A stretch of 25,978 nucleotides of DNA, taken from a bacterium (lineage in GTDB: Bacteria > Patescibacteria > Dojkabacteria > SC72). The stretch lies in the NCBI GenBank assembly GCA_029553845.1, contig JAKPKF010000256.1:1-25978 (forward strand). The letters are read 5' to 3'. Below are positions 8,918 to 17,483 of the stretch, piece after piece (within the stretch, counting starts at the first letter, position 1; each line of letters begins with the position of its first letter). A model generated the notes under the pieces. That model did not search any database. It was given only the letters and a program-made list of their open reading frames with translations, and was not told where the DNA came from. The position numbers were made by a program, and so were the translations under genes.

Positions 8918-9989
8918 ATTAGGAATCTTGCGCAATGGGGGCAACCCTGACGCAGCGACACAGCGTGGAGGAAGAAGGTCTTCGGATTGTAAACTCCTTT
9001 TATATGGGACGAATAGATGACGGTACCATATGAATAAGCACCTGCTAACTACGTGCCAGAAGCATCGGTAATGCGTAGGGTGCAAACGTTATCCGGATTT
9101 ATTGGGCGTATAGAGATGCGTAGGCGTTTTTGTAAGTCCTTAGTTAAAGACCACGGCTCAACCGTGGGAAAGCTTCGGATACTGCAAAAATTGAGACAGG
9201 AAGGGGCGAACAGAATTCCCAGTGGAGCGGTGAAATGCGTTGATATTGGGAGGAATATCAGTGGCGAAGGCGGTTCGCTGGTCCTTGTCTGACGCTGAGG
9301 CTCGAAAGCGTGGGTAGCGAAACGGATTAGATACCCGTGTAGTCCACGCTGTAAACTATGAATGCTAGGTGTTCGGTACAACTGTTTTTCCCCTCGGGGA
9401 AAAATGGAAGTATTGAGTGCCGCAGTTAACACGTTAAGCATTCCGCCTGGGAAGTACTGCCGCAAGGCTAAAACTCAAATGAATTGGCGGGGACCCGCAC
9501 AAGCGGAGGAGCGCGTGGTTTAATTCGACGGCAATCGAAGAACCTTACCAGGGTTTGAAATGTATCTGCAAGCCCCCAGAAACGGGGGAGTCCTTAGAGG
9601 GTGATACACAGGTGCTGCATGGCCGCCGTCAGCTCGTGTCGTGAGATGTAGGGTTAAGTCCCGAAATGAGCGCAACCCCTATCCTATGTTACAAGTGTCT
9701 TAGGAAACCGCCTCGGTAAAACGAGGAGGAAGGTGGGGATGACGTCTGGTCCGCATAGCCCTTATGTCCTGGGCTACACACGCGCTACAATGGCCGATAC
9801 AATGGGGAGCCAAATCGTAAGATGGAGCAAATCCTCAAAGTCGGTCTCAGTTCGAATTGAGGTCTGAAACTCGACCTCATGAAGGTGGATTCGCTAGTAA
9901 TCGTAGATCAGCCATGCTACGGTGAATACGTTCTCGGGTCTTGCACACACCGCCCATCAAACCATGGAAGTAGGTGATACCCGAAGGTG

Positions 9990-10059
9990 TCCCGCTAACT
10001 TATAGCGTGAGAGGAGAAAGGCTACCTTGTAGCCTCTTTCGCACTACAGGTTAGCGGGA
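9990..10059 (+). repeat. rRNA palindromic element, copy B (16S h44)
   Basis: The left arm is TCCCGCTAACTTATAG (9990-10005) and the right arm CTACAGGTTAGCGGGA (10044-10059), followed by TG as in copies C, D and E. The interior has its own hairpin, GGCTAC/GTAGCC. It extends the tip of h44, the long 3' helix of the small subunit. Confidence 0.85.
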
Positions 10060-10152
10060 TGACGAAGGTAACGCTTATAACTGGGGTTAAGTTGTAACAA
10101 GGTAGCCGTAGGGGAATCTGCGGCTGAATTACCTCCTTTCAAGGAGTAACCA

Positions 10153-10179
10153 AGACTTTCCTGTCACTTTTTAGCTTTT
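10153..10179 (+). other. 3' half of the 16S precursor processing stem
   Basis: The reverse complement of this stretch matches 8398-8423, apart from a one-base bulge and two G-T pairs. It begins 13 bases after the mature 16S end. A boxA-like TCTTTAA follows at 10194-10200. Confidence 0.75.
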
Positions 10180-10220
10180 AAGAAAGAGCTAGTTCTTTAA
10201 ATGATGACCGAAGAGAAGAG

Positions 10221-10297
10221 GGGCGCATAGCTCAGTTGGCTAGAGCGCAGTCCTGATAAGACTGAGGTCCCAAGTTCGACCCTTGGTGCGCCCACCA
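10221..10297 (+). tRNA. tRNA-Ile (GAT)
   Basis: A full cloverleaf. The acceptor GGGCGCA pairs with TGCGCCC, the anticodon loop is CTGATAA with anticodon GAT, and the T-loop is TTCGACC. The discriminator is A and CCA is encoded (10295-10297). It sits in the 16S-23S spacer, the usual place for tRNA-Ile followed by tRNA-Ala, and is co-transcribed with the rRNAs. Confidence 0.97.
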
Positions 10298-10306
10298 GAT
10301 CGAAAT

Positions 10307-10380
10307 GGGCCTGTAGCTCAGCTGGCTAGAGCACTTCATTTGCAATGAAGAGGTCAGGAGTTCAATTCTCCTCAGGTCCA
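10307..10380 (+). tRNA. tRNA-Ala (TGC)
   Basis: A full cloverleaf. The acceptor GGGCCTG pairs with CAGGTCC and has the G3-T70 pair that marks alanine tRNAs. The anticodon loop is TTTGCAA with anticodon TGC. CCA is not encoded (the gene is followed by CAA), unlike the tRNA-Ile nine bases upstream, so a CCA-adding enzyme is needed. Confidence 0.97.
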
Positions 10381-10493
10381 CAATGACAAAGAAAGAAGAG
10401 AAATCTTTAATCTTTGATAGGCCAGATATATGTATATATCTTTACTGTTGAGGTAGGTCCAATGTTTTTACAGTAAGATTTACAATATCTGTA

Positions 10494-10520
10494 GTTGCAC
10501 ATTTACAACTGAATAGAAAG
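10494..10520 (+). other. 5' half of the 23S precursor processing stem
   Basis: Twenty-seven bases pair with 13820-13846 across the 23S gene without gaps: 22 Watson-Crick pairs, three G-T pairs and two mismatches. The duplex ends seven bases before the predicted 23S start. It has the form of the RNase III stem of pre-23S rRNA. Confidence 0.75.
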
Positions 10521-11127
10521 AAATTTCAATTAAGCGAACTAAGGGCATACGGTGAATGCCTTGGCGCAAAAAACCGAAGAAGGACGTGGTAGGCTGCGAT
10601 AAGCCTCGGGTAGCTGTCAAACAAGCTTTGATCCGGGGATTTCCGAATGGGGAAACCTAATTGGGCTCAAACCCAATTATCTTGCAGTGAATTCATAGCT
10701 GTACAGATGGTAACGCAGGGAAGTGAAACCTCTCAGTACCTGCAGGAATAGAGAACAAAAGTTAATTCCCCCAGTAGTGGCGAACGAAAAGGGAAGAGCC
10801 TAAACTCATATCGTGTAAGAGGGATAAGAATCATGATTCGCGTTGCGATGATTGAGGATTTGAACTCGTAGGTTGCTACTCGTGCGATGTGAGGGTTGTA
10901 AGAGTCAGATGAACTGGTAGCAAGCAGTTCAAGAAGTTACAAATTTCCATTTTAGTAGAAAATATCTGGAAAGATATACCATAGAGAGTGATAGTCTCGT
11001 ATATGAAAATGTGGGAACTTCTTTTGATTTCTTGAGTACCACGGGACACGTGAGATCTTGTGGGAATCTGCCAATACCACTTGGCAAGGCTAAATATTTT
11101 TTGCGACCGATAGAGAACAAGTAGAGA

Positions 11128-11166
<39 letters not shown>

Positions 11167-11202
11167 GAGTACCTGAAACCGTATGCTTACAAACAGTCAG
11201 AG

Positions 11203-11262
11203 TCCCGCTTACTTATAGTTGGAGAAAATCTTTTTTAAGTCTCCAGTTATAGGTTAGCGGGA
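11203..11262 (+). repeat. rRNA palindromic element, copy C (23S H25)
   Basis: The left arm is TCCCGCTTACTTATAG (11203-11218) and the right arm TTATAGGTTAGCGGGA (11247-11262). Pairing continues inward through TTGGAGA/TCTCCAG, giving a stem of about 23 positions with one mismatch. By flanking similarity to E. coli 23S it lies at the tip of helix 25, a classical intervening-sequence site. Confidence 0.85.
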
Positions 11263-11881
11263 TGATGGCGTGCCTATTGAAGAATGACCCAGTGAGTTCG
11301 TTGTATATGGCAAGGTTAACCATGTTTATTGGGGAGCCGGAGCGAAAGCGAGTTTGAATAGAGCGATTTAGTCATATGCACGATACCCGAAACCAAGTGA
11401 TCTAACCATGAGCAGGGCGAAGAAACAAGAAATTATTTTGGAGGCCCGAACTCTTTAATGTTGCAAAATTATGAGATGACTTGTGGTTAGCGGTAACATG
11501 CCAAACGAACTTGGTAATAGCTGGTTCTCCCCGAAATAGCTTTAGGGCTAGCGTCACAATTTAATGAACGGGGGTAGAGCACTGATTAGATTTGGGGCCC
11601 GAAAGGGTACCCAATCTTGTTAAACTCCGAATACCGTTTTGTATATTGTGGCAGTTAGAGCTAGGGAGCTAAGTTCCTGCGCTCGAAAGGGAAACAGCCC
11701 GGATCGTCAGATAAGGACCCTAAATTCTACCTTAGTGGGAAAGGAGGTGGAGTTTCTCCGACAGCTAGGAGGTTGGCTTAGAGGCAGCCATCCTTTAAAA
11801 AATGCGTAAAAGCTTACTAGTCAAGAGATTCTGCACTTAAAATTTAACGGGGCTCAAGGTAGATTCCGAAGCTGCGACTCG

Positions 11882-11950
11882 TCCTGCCTACTTATAGTGT
11901 AAAGTTTTTCCTAAAACAGGATAATATATTTGCACTACAGGTTGGCGGGA
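11882..11950 (+). repeat. rRNA palindromic element, copy D (23S H45)
   Basis: The left arm is TCCTGCCTACTTATAG (11882-11897) and the right arm CTACAGGTTGGCGGGA (11935-11950). At arm position 7 both strands changed together, from T-A to C-G, compared with the other copies. The stem continues through TGTAAA/TTTGCA. It occupies the tip of helix 45, the second classical intervening-sequence site, between GAAGCTGCGACTCG and the conserved GGGTAGGGGAGCG. Confidence 0.85.
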
Positions 11951-13349
11951 TGGAGGGTAGGGGAGCGTTCTATACATGACCAGATTAGCATCTGGTAATT
12001 AGCTGTGAAGGTGGCCTGAAAGGAGCTGCTGGAGCGTATAGAAGTGAGAATGCTGGGATGAGTAACGAAAAGCGGGTAAAAACCCCGCTCGCCGAATGTC
12101 TAAGGTTTCCATGGCTATGTCAGTCAACCATGGGTTAGTCGGTCCTAAGCAGAGACTGAAAAGCGTATGCGATGGACAACAGGTTAATATTCCTGTACTG
12201 CTAATATTAGAAATGGAGCGTGAAGATTGAAACTGCAGGCCCCTCATTGGTTTGGGGTACAAGCAACAAGAGAGTCTTTCTAGGCAAATCCGGAAAGATG
12301 CTTACCGCCTAGCGGTATGAACGCAAGTTGTGATGTAAAGGTGACCCTCGGGAATCCAATCTGTTAGATTAATCTTCCAGGAAAAACTTCTATCATCAAT
12401 TACTTCGGTAATTGTAATAATATTGGCAACCGTACTGCAATCCGACACAGGTAGACAGGTGTAAAAGCACCAAGGCGTACGAGTGATGCGTTGTTAAGGA
12501 ATTCGGCAAATTAACCCCGTAAGTTCGCGAGAAGGGGGACTTCCCACCATAGGTATTTATATTTGTGGTGATGGAAGTGGCACAGAACAGGGAGGGACGA
12601 CTAGTTACCAAAACTACAGGTGCTTGCAAACTCGTAAGAGGATGTATAAGTGCTGACGCCTGCCCAATGCCAGAAGGTTAAGGTTGTTGGTCAACCGTCT
12701 GCCAGGTGCACTTCGGTGCCTTGGTGGTGGTGAAGCCAGTAGCTGAAGCCCTGGTCAATGGCGGCTGTAACTATAACGGTCCTAAGGTAGCGTAATACCT
12801 CGTCACTTAATTAGTGAATTGCATGAAAGGCGTAACGATCCTTCCACTGTCTCGACAACGTGCTCGGTGAAATTGAAATGGCTGTGAAGATGCGGCCTAC
12901 CTATACCAGGACAAAAAGACCCCGTGGAGCTTTACTTCAGCTTTGCATTGGGATAAATATTTGGATGTACAGAATATGTGGGAGACTATGAAGTCATTTC
13001 GTCAGGAATGGTGGAGTCGTCAGTGTAATACCACTCTTTTAAGTGCTTATTTCTAACAGTGTCCATAATCTGGATTCTAGACAGTGCATGGTGGGAAGTT
13101 TAACTGGGGCGGTTGCTTGCTAAAGAGTACCGCAAGCGCACAAAGGTCTCCTCAACCCGGATGGAAATCGGGTGAAGAGTGCATAAGCATAAGGAGGCTT
13201 TACTGTGAGGAAGACATTCCGATCAGTTACGAAAGTAGGTTTAAGTGATCCTTTAGTTGCGTGTGGAAGCGCTATTGCTTAACGAAGATAAGCTACCCCG
13301 GGGACAACAGGCTAGTCTTGCCCGATAGTTCATATTGACGGCAAGGATC

Positions 13350-13385
<36 letters not shown>

Positions 13386-13414
13386 GAGAAGGCCCCAAGG
13401 GTTGGACTGTTCGT

Positions 13415-13445
<31 letters not shown>

Positions 13446-13647
13446 CCGTCGTAAGACAGGTCGGTCTCTATCCGGTATAGGCGTTGTATATTTGAGGGAT
13501 TCGACCCTTAGTACGAAAGGATCAGGGTGTGGTAACCTCTGGTGTATCAGCTGTACTACCAAGTGCATTGCTGAGTAGCTACGTTATTTTTGGATAAGTA
13601 CTGAAGGCATATAAGTACGAAGCCATTCCTAAGATTAAATATACTAG

Positions 13648-13715
13648 TCCCGCTAATTTGTGGTGTGAAAATACTGTGAACCAAATCAGTACGCTCGCTC
13701 TACAGGTTAGCGGGA
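13648..13715 (+). repeat. rRNA palindromic element, copy E (23S H98)
   Basis: The left arm is TCCCGCTAATTTGTGG (13648-13663) and the right arm CTACAGGTTAGCGGGA (13700-13715). All 16 positions pair if three G-T pairs are allowed. By flanking similarity it replaces the tip of helix 98 near the 3' end of 23S. The right arm is identical to that of copy B in the 16S gene. Confidence 0.85.
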
Positions 13716-13819
13716 TGGGAGGTCCGTGGGAGAGTACCACGTTGATAGGCTCTAGGTGTATGCACAGTGATGTGTTAGCCAAGGAGTACTAATAGACCAA
13801 AAGCTTTTTTGAATACCAT

Positions 13820-13846
13820 CTTTCTATTCGGTTTTGAGTGTACAAC
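13820..13846 (+). other. 3' half of the 23S precursor processing stem
   Basis: This stretch is the complement of 10494-10520 and starts about seven bases after the predicted 23S end. A boxA-like TGCTCTTTTAAGA follows at 13858-13870, in the 23S-5S spacer. Confidence 0.75.
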
Positions 13847-13904
13847 GTACACCTATTTGCTCTTTTAAGAACTTAAGTCCTGTTGGTCTTTCTTTTTGGA
13901 AGGC

Positions 13905-13950
13905 CGTCAGGCACAAGGGTTTTAATGATGGTAAATCTTTGTGCCTGGCG
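13905..13950 (+). other. hairpin that captures the 5' end of 5S rRNA
   Basis: Bases 13905-13918 pair with 13937-13950 over 14 positions, with two G-T pairs. The 3' strand of this hairpin includes the first eight or nine bases of 5S rRNA, which in the mature molecule pair with its 3' end (GCCAGG near 14053). The two pairings exclude each other, so this is either a precursor-processing structure or a folding switch. Confidence 0.55.
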
Positions 13951-14059
13951 ATAGTAGCGGAGTGGAACTACCTGACTCCATCCCGAACTCAGAAGTAAAA
14001 CACTCTAGCGCCGAAAATACTTAGACCTTTGGTCTCGGGACGATAGGTCGTTGCCAGGA
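13942..14059 (+). rRNA. rrf: 5S ribosomal RNA
   Basis: The typical 5S pattern is visible: terminal helix GCCTGGC/GCCAGG, CCATCCCGAACTCAGAAGT in the middle, and TAGCGCCGA. The length is about 118 bases. It is the last gene of the rRNA operon and is followed 13 bases later by a strong terminator. Confidence 0.95.
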
Positions 14060-14072
14060 CTCTTAGAAATAG

Positions 14073-14103
14073 AACCCACTAGAAATAGTGGGTTTTTCTT
14101 TTT
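14073..14103 (+). terminator. rho-independent terminator of the rRNA operon
   Basis: AACCCACTA (14073-14081) and TAGTGGGTT (14086-14094) form a perfect nine-pair stem with a GAAA loop, followed by TTTTTCTTTTT. This is the clearest terminator in the window. Confidence 0.93.
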
Positions 14104-14434
14104 CGAGAAAGAGTCTTGTAGAGTTAATCACTAGGCTGTAAAAAGGGGGTGTGTCTTTACAAAGGAGAAGAAGTCTAAGGTTATTTAAAAGTTATGAAAA
14201 TATCTTTTTGTAAGGATGTCTCTAGATGGTTAGAAAAAAATAGTAACATTCCTTCGTTGTTCTGAACCAATAATTACTAAGCCTTTGTCAGGGGAGCTGC
14301 CTAAAAGATGTAGCTCCTTCGAAGAGGTGAGAAAACCTGCGAGTAAACAACGAAAAGGGCTGACTAAAAAAAGTATACAAAAAACACATTCTCGTTGTGT
14401 AGTATAATACAAAAGAGTTAAATTAAGTTAAAAC
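14104..14434 (+). other. intergenic region with a hairpin and a -10 box
   Basis: I see no convincing gene in these 331 bases. A hairpin GGAGCTGC (14293-14300)/GTAGCTCC (14310-14317) has eight pairs, and a smaller AGGT/ACCT stem follows at 14324-14338. A perfect TATAAT at 14403-14408 lies 26 bases before the TTG start of the next gene and has no clear -35 box. The hairpins lie upstream of that box, so an upstream-initiated small RNA is possible but unsupported. Confidence 0.35.
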
Positions 14435-15481
14435 TTGAAATTGGAAAAGGGCGAAGATTATAGGTTGTTCTCGTGTGAGGGGCGAGACCATATGGGCAAG
14501 GGTGATGCTTTAAGTTACTTTTATGAAAAGTTAGAAGCTGAGGGAGTTGCTCTTTTGACGGCATCCTTCCCTGTGTACGCTACTCCTGTTGGAAATACCA
14601 TAAGGGAATTGTTGATAAGTGGAGGAGAGAGCTTTGGTTTGTCCCCTCAAGAAGATTTGGAGGTTAAAATGTCTTTGTTTGCTCTTAACAGGCTTGAATT
14701 TTTACAAGCATATCTATCTCAAGATATTTGGAAAGAAACTTTAATACTCTTTGATAGAAGTGCTTTTAGTAATGCCCTTACGATAGCTTATGGGATAAAG
14801 GATTTTGAGGGTATAACTAGAGAAGAAATAGCTTCCTTGGTTCTGAAAGCTTTGGAGCTTGATTCTTTATTTATCGAAAAACTTAATCTTAAAAACTGTG
14901 TAATACAACTTGATACAGGAGAAGAGGATTGGCATAGTGAGAGAGGACGGGGCACAGATTTACATGAGGTCCCTGATGTTCAGAGACTTGCCTTAGATGT
15001 CTATTCTTTTTACAGAGAGTTTGTTGGTGAGGGGTGGAAAGTTATTCTTACAAAGGAATTTGACGAAAAGGAGGGAAGAAGGGTCTGGAGGGATAGGGAG
15101 GACATATTCAGTGATATCTTTGCTTTTTTAGCTGAGAAGTTTGGAGATTTTAAGTTTACAGAAGGAAAAGGGAAGAGAGGAGAGATAGGAATAAAGGAGA
15201 TTATGAATGTTGTATATCCAGGCTCTAGAGTAGATAATAATCTTCTGAGTCAGTATTCAAAAAGTATTAGGAGTAATGATAAAGAGAGCATGTATGCCTT
15301 ATCTGTGCAAATAAAGAAACAGATATGTGCTTCTTACAAGGGAATACTCTTTGAGGATAAGGAGGTAAGGGTCGCTTTTAAGGCGATTCTTGATAGGTAT
15401 CCAAAGATAGAGTATGTTTTAGAATCTAGTCTGGGAAAAGAATATATTTTAAGGCTACAGGAGGCCCTAAGAGATGAGTAA
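14435..15481 (+). CDS. thymidylate-kinase-like P-loop protein
   Basis: A 348-residue protein. The N-terminal 210 residues resemble dTMP kinase: a strand and P-loop FSCEGRDHMGKG (about 12-23), and FDRSAFSNALTIAYG (about 106-120), which matches the DR motif that binds the nucleotide monophosphate. dTMP kinase phosphorylates dTMP to dTDP for DNA synthesis. The Walker A Ser/Thr after GK is replaced by Gly (MGKGDA), so activity is uncertain. Residues about 230-348 are an extra helical C-terminal part not found in ordinary dTMP kinases (about 200-215 residues). The start is a TTG at 14435: it keeps the whole first strand and P-loop, and no better ATG exists upstream of the P-loop. The stop overlaps the start of nth by eight bases. 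The nucleotide-kinase fold is fairly sure; the exact substrate is not. Confidence 0.65.
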   Translation: MKLEKGEDYRLFSCEGRDHMGKGDALSYFYEKLEAEGVALLTASFPVYATPVGNTIRELLISGGESFGLSPQEDLEVKMSLFALNRLEFLQAYLSQDIWKETLILFDRSAFSNALTIAYGIKDFEGITREEIASLVLKALELDSLFIEKLNLKNCVIQLDTGEEDWHSERGRGTDLHEVPDVQRLALDVYSFYREFVGEGWKVILTKEFDEKEGRRVWRDREDIFSDIFAFLAEKFGDFKFTEGKGKRGEIGIKEIMNVVYPGSRVDNNLLSQYSKSIRSNDKESMYALSVQIKKQICASYKGILFEDKEVRVAFKAILDRYPKIEYVLESSLGKEYILRLQEALRDE

Positions 15482-16106
15482 AAGGCAACTAGCTATACAA
15501 TTACTATCCGAGATAGAAAAGATCTTCCCAGAGGCCATTACAGAGCTTGAAAACTGGGATACCCCGCTCCAATTTCTTGTTTCTATTATTTTATCTGCAC
15601 AGACAACAGACAGGCAGGTGAATAGGGCTACAGAGATTTTGTTTAAGAAATACCCAACAGCGAGCATGCTAGCAGAAGCTGAGGTTATGGAAGTAGGTGA
15701 TACCCTCGGGGGTATTAATTATTATAGAACAAAATCTAAACATATAATCAAGGCAGCTCAAATTCTGAGAGATGATTATGCGGGTGAGCCTCCTAGAGAC
15801 CTAAAGAGCTTGATGAAATTACCAGGGGTAGGGTACAAGACTGCAAATGTGTTTTTAAATCATCTTTATAGAGAAAACCAAGGAATTGCTGTAGATACAC
15901 ATGTAATGAGAGTAGCAATTGCGTATGGTTTAAGTAAAAGTACAAATCCTACTCAAATAGCCCACGACTTAGAGTCTCTTTATCCTAAAAAGGATTGGTA
16001 CAAAATTAACTCAGCCTTTGTTCTCTATGGAAGATATATCTTAAAGGCAAGAAAACCTGATTGGGATAGGGTTGTTCTTAAGGACAAGTTAGTTGTGAAA
16101 TCATAA
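15474..16106 (+). CDS. nth: endonuclease III without the iron-sulfur cluster
   Basis: A 210-residue DNA glycosylase/AP lyase for oxidised pyrimidines in base excision repair. The helix-hairpin-helix LPGVGYKTA (116-124) contains the catalytic lysine K122, and VDTHVMRVA (140-148) contains the catalytic aspartate D141. The fold covers the usual length up to GRYILKARKP. The four C-terminal cysteines that hold the 4Fe-4S cluster in E. coli Nth are missing, and the protein has no cysteine at all. An AGGAGG ribosome binding site at 15459-15464, nine bases before the ATG, lies inside the upstream gene. With the overlapping start it indicates co-translation with the thymidylate-kinase-like gene. Confidence 0.92.
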   Translation: MSKRQLAIQLLSEIEKIFPEAITELENWDTPLQFLVSIILSAQTTDRQVNRATEILFKKYPTASMLAEAEVMEVGDTLGGINYYRTKSKHIIKAAQILRDDYAGEPPRDLKSLMKLPGVGYKTANVFLNHLYRENQGIAVDTHVMRVAIAYGLSKSTNPTQIAHDLESLYPKKDWYKINSAFVLYGRYILKARKPDWDRVVLKDKLVVKS

Positions 16107-16129
16107 AACTAGAACGTCATCAACACATA

Positions 16130-16138
16130 TGCTATAAT
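16130..16138 (+). promoter_or_regulatory. extended -10 promoter for rpsA
   Basis: TGCTATAAT is a perfect extended -10 element (TGn plus TATAAT at 16133-16138), and no clear -35 box is needed or seen. Transcription would begin near 16145, giving a leader of about 68 bases before the ATG at 16213. Confidence 0.7.
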
Positions 16139-16212
16139 CGGCCTGCAACATTTAATATTATTCGTATGTAGTAGTTAGTTGCATACTCTACATCACCAAT
16201 AGGAAAACCCTA

Positions 16213-17454
16213 ATGGATACAAAAACAGACAAACAAAAAAATTCATATGCCCAGATAGATAAATTTCTTTCAGACGATCAAAACCAGATCAAAACATTCT
16301 CTCGTGGAGATATTGTTGAAGGTACAGTTATGGATGTACAGCAAGGACTCTTGGTTGTTGACATTGGTTTTAAATCAGAGGGAATAGTTGCTGGTAAAGA
16401 GCTTAAAAGTGATCTTTTAGATTGGAGAGAGCTAAAAGAAGGTGACAAAGTAATGGTATATGTTGTTAAACCAGAAGATGAAGAAGGACAATTAGTCCTC
16501 TCTATAAGGAGAACCCAACAAGCTACAGCATGGCTTAATTTGGAGAAAGCAAAAGAGAATAACGATATTATAAATACAACAGTTGTGGAATCAAATAACG
16601 GAGGGTTGATTGTTGAAATAGGAAAAGACATACGTGGATTTATTCCAACCTCACAACTAGATGCAGCAAGAGTATATGTAAGTGGTGTGAGACAGGTAGG
16701 AAAAGACATATCTTCTAAAGTTCAAGAGAGACTTAATTCTATGGTTGGTGAGAAAGTATCTACTAGAATAATAGAGTTAGACAGAGAGAAAAACAGAATA
16801 ATTCTTTCTGAGAAGATGGTAACCCAGTCAAGGGATTTGGAACAAAGAGAGAAAACATTAAACAAGATAAAAGAAGGAGATGTACTAGAAGGAACTGTAA
16901 GTGGCATTACTCCTTTTGGTATCTTTGTTAATGCAGAAGGATTAGAAGGGCTTGTTCATCTTTCAGAGCTTTCATGGGATAAGGTAGAAGACATTGGAAG
17001 TATGTATTCTGTTGGAACAAAGGTAAGTGTTGTAGTTATTGGTGTTACTGATGGAGGAAAGAGAGTGGCATATAGTGTAAAGAGATTACAGAAAGATCCT
17101 TGGTCAGAAGCTATTGCTCAGTACAAAGTAGGAGATATAGTAGAAGGAGAGGTTCAAAAAGTTGTTCCGTATGGAGCATTTGTAAGAATAGATAAAGGAC
17201 TTAATGGTTTGATCCATATTTCAGAGTTATCAGACAAGTTGGTAAAAGATCCTTCTGATATAGTTACTTTAGGGGATCAAGTTAAAGTTAAAATACTTTC
17301 TATTTCATCAACAGAGAGGCACTTAGGATTGAGCTTAAAAGCTACTGTAGGGAAAAAGGTGGAAATAAAAGTACCAAAGAAAATATCCAAAGAAGAGCTA
17401 GCATCAGAAGTTGACTCAGCAATAGAAGAGGAGATATCTCCCTCTGAAGAGTAA
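16213..17454 (+). CDS. rpsA: 30S ribosomal protein S1 (four S1 domains)
   Basis: A 413-residue protein with four OB-fold S1 RNA-binding domains at about 27-95, 110-180, 219-288 and 305-374. The last two have the clearest signature: GDVLEGTVSGITPFGIFV followed by GLVHLSELSW, and GDIVEGEVQKVVPYGAFV followed by GLIHISELS. S1 binds mRNA at the small subunit and helps initiation on structured or weak-SD messages. E. coli S1 has six domains; four-domain forms are common in Gram-positive and CPR-type genomes. The C-terminus is acidic. AGGA lies ten bases before the ATG. Several neighbouring genes lack Shine-Dalgarno sequences, which gives S1 and leaderless initiation extra interest here. Confidence 0.88.
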   Translation: MDTKTDKQKNSYAQIDKFLSDDQNQIKTFSRGDIVEGTVMDVQQGLLVVDIGFKSEGIVAGKELKSDLLDWRELKEGDKVMVYVVKPEDEEGQLVLSIRRTQQATAWLNLEKAKENNDIINTTVVESNNGGLIVEIGKDIRGFIPTSQLDAARVYVSGVRQVGKDISSKVQERLNSMVGEKVSTRIIELDREKNRIILSEKMVTQSRDLEQREKTLNKIKEGDVLEGTVSGITPFGIFVNAEGLEGLVHLSELSWDKVEDIGSMYSVGTKVSVVVIGVTDGGKRVAYSVKRLQKDPWSEAIAQYKVGDIVEGEVQKVVPYGAFVRIDKGLNGLIHISELSDKLVKDPSDIVTLGDQVKVKILSISSTERHLGLSLKATVGKKVEIKVPKKISKEELASEVDSAIEEEISPSEE

Positions 17455-17472
17455 TTGCCCATAGGTATATAG

Positions 17473-17478
17473 TATAAT
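17473..17478 (+). promoter_or_regulatory. leaderless-type -10 box for clpC
   Basis: TATAAT ends five bases before the ATG at 17484, so transcription should start within a base or two of the start codon. The sequence TTAAGTATG following the box is the same as before leuS. No Shine-Dalgarno sequence is present. Confidence 0.6.
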
Positions 17479-17483
17479 TAAGT

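Noticed and set aside
9053..9292. Open frames inside the 16S gene on both strands
   Set aside because: They are fully within conserved rRNA sequence and show no coding signal.
14194..14265. A 23-codon mini-frame (MKISFCKDVSRWLEKNSN...) ending in TGA
   Set aside because: It is very short with no well-placed ribosome binding site or promoter, and I cannot support it as a leader peptide.
14318..14345. A resemblance of GAGGTGAGAAAACCTGCGAG to a T-box antiterminator motif
   Set aside because: The key AGGGTGG(N)ACCGCG core is not matched, there is no specifier-loop stem, no following terminator, and the next gene is not an aminoacylation or amino acid gene.
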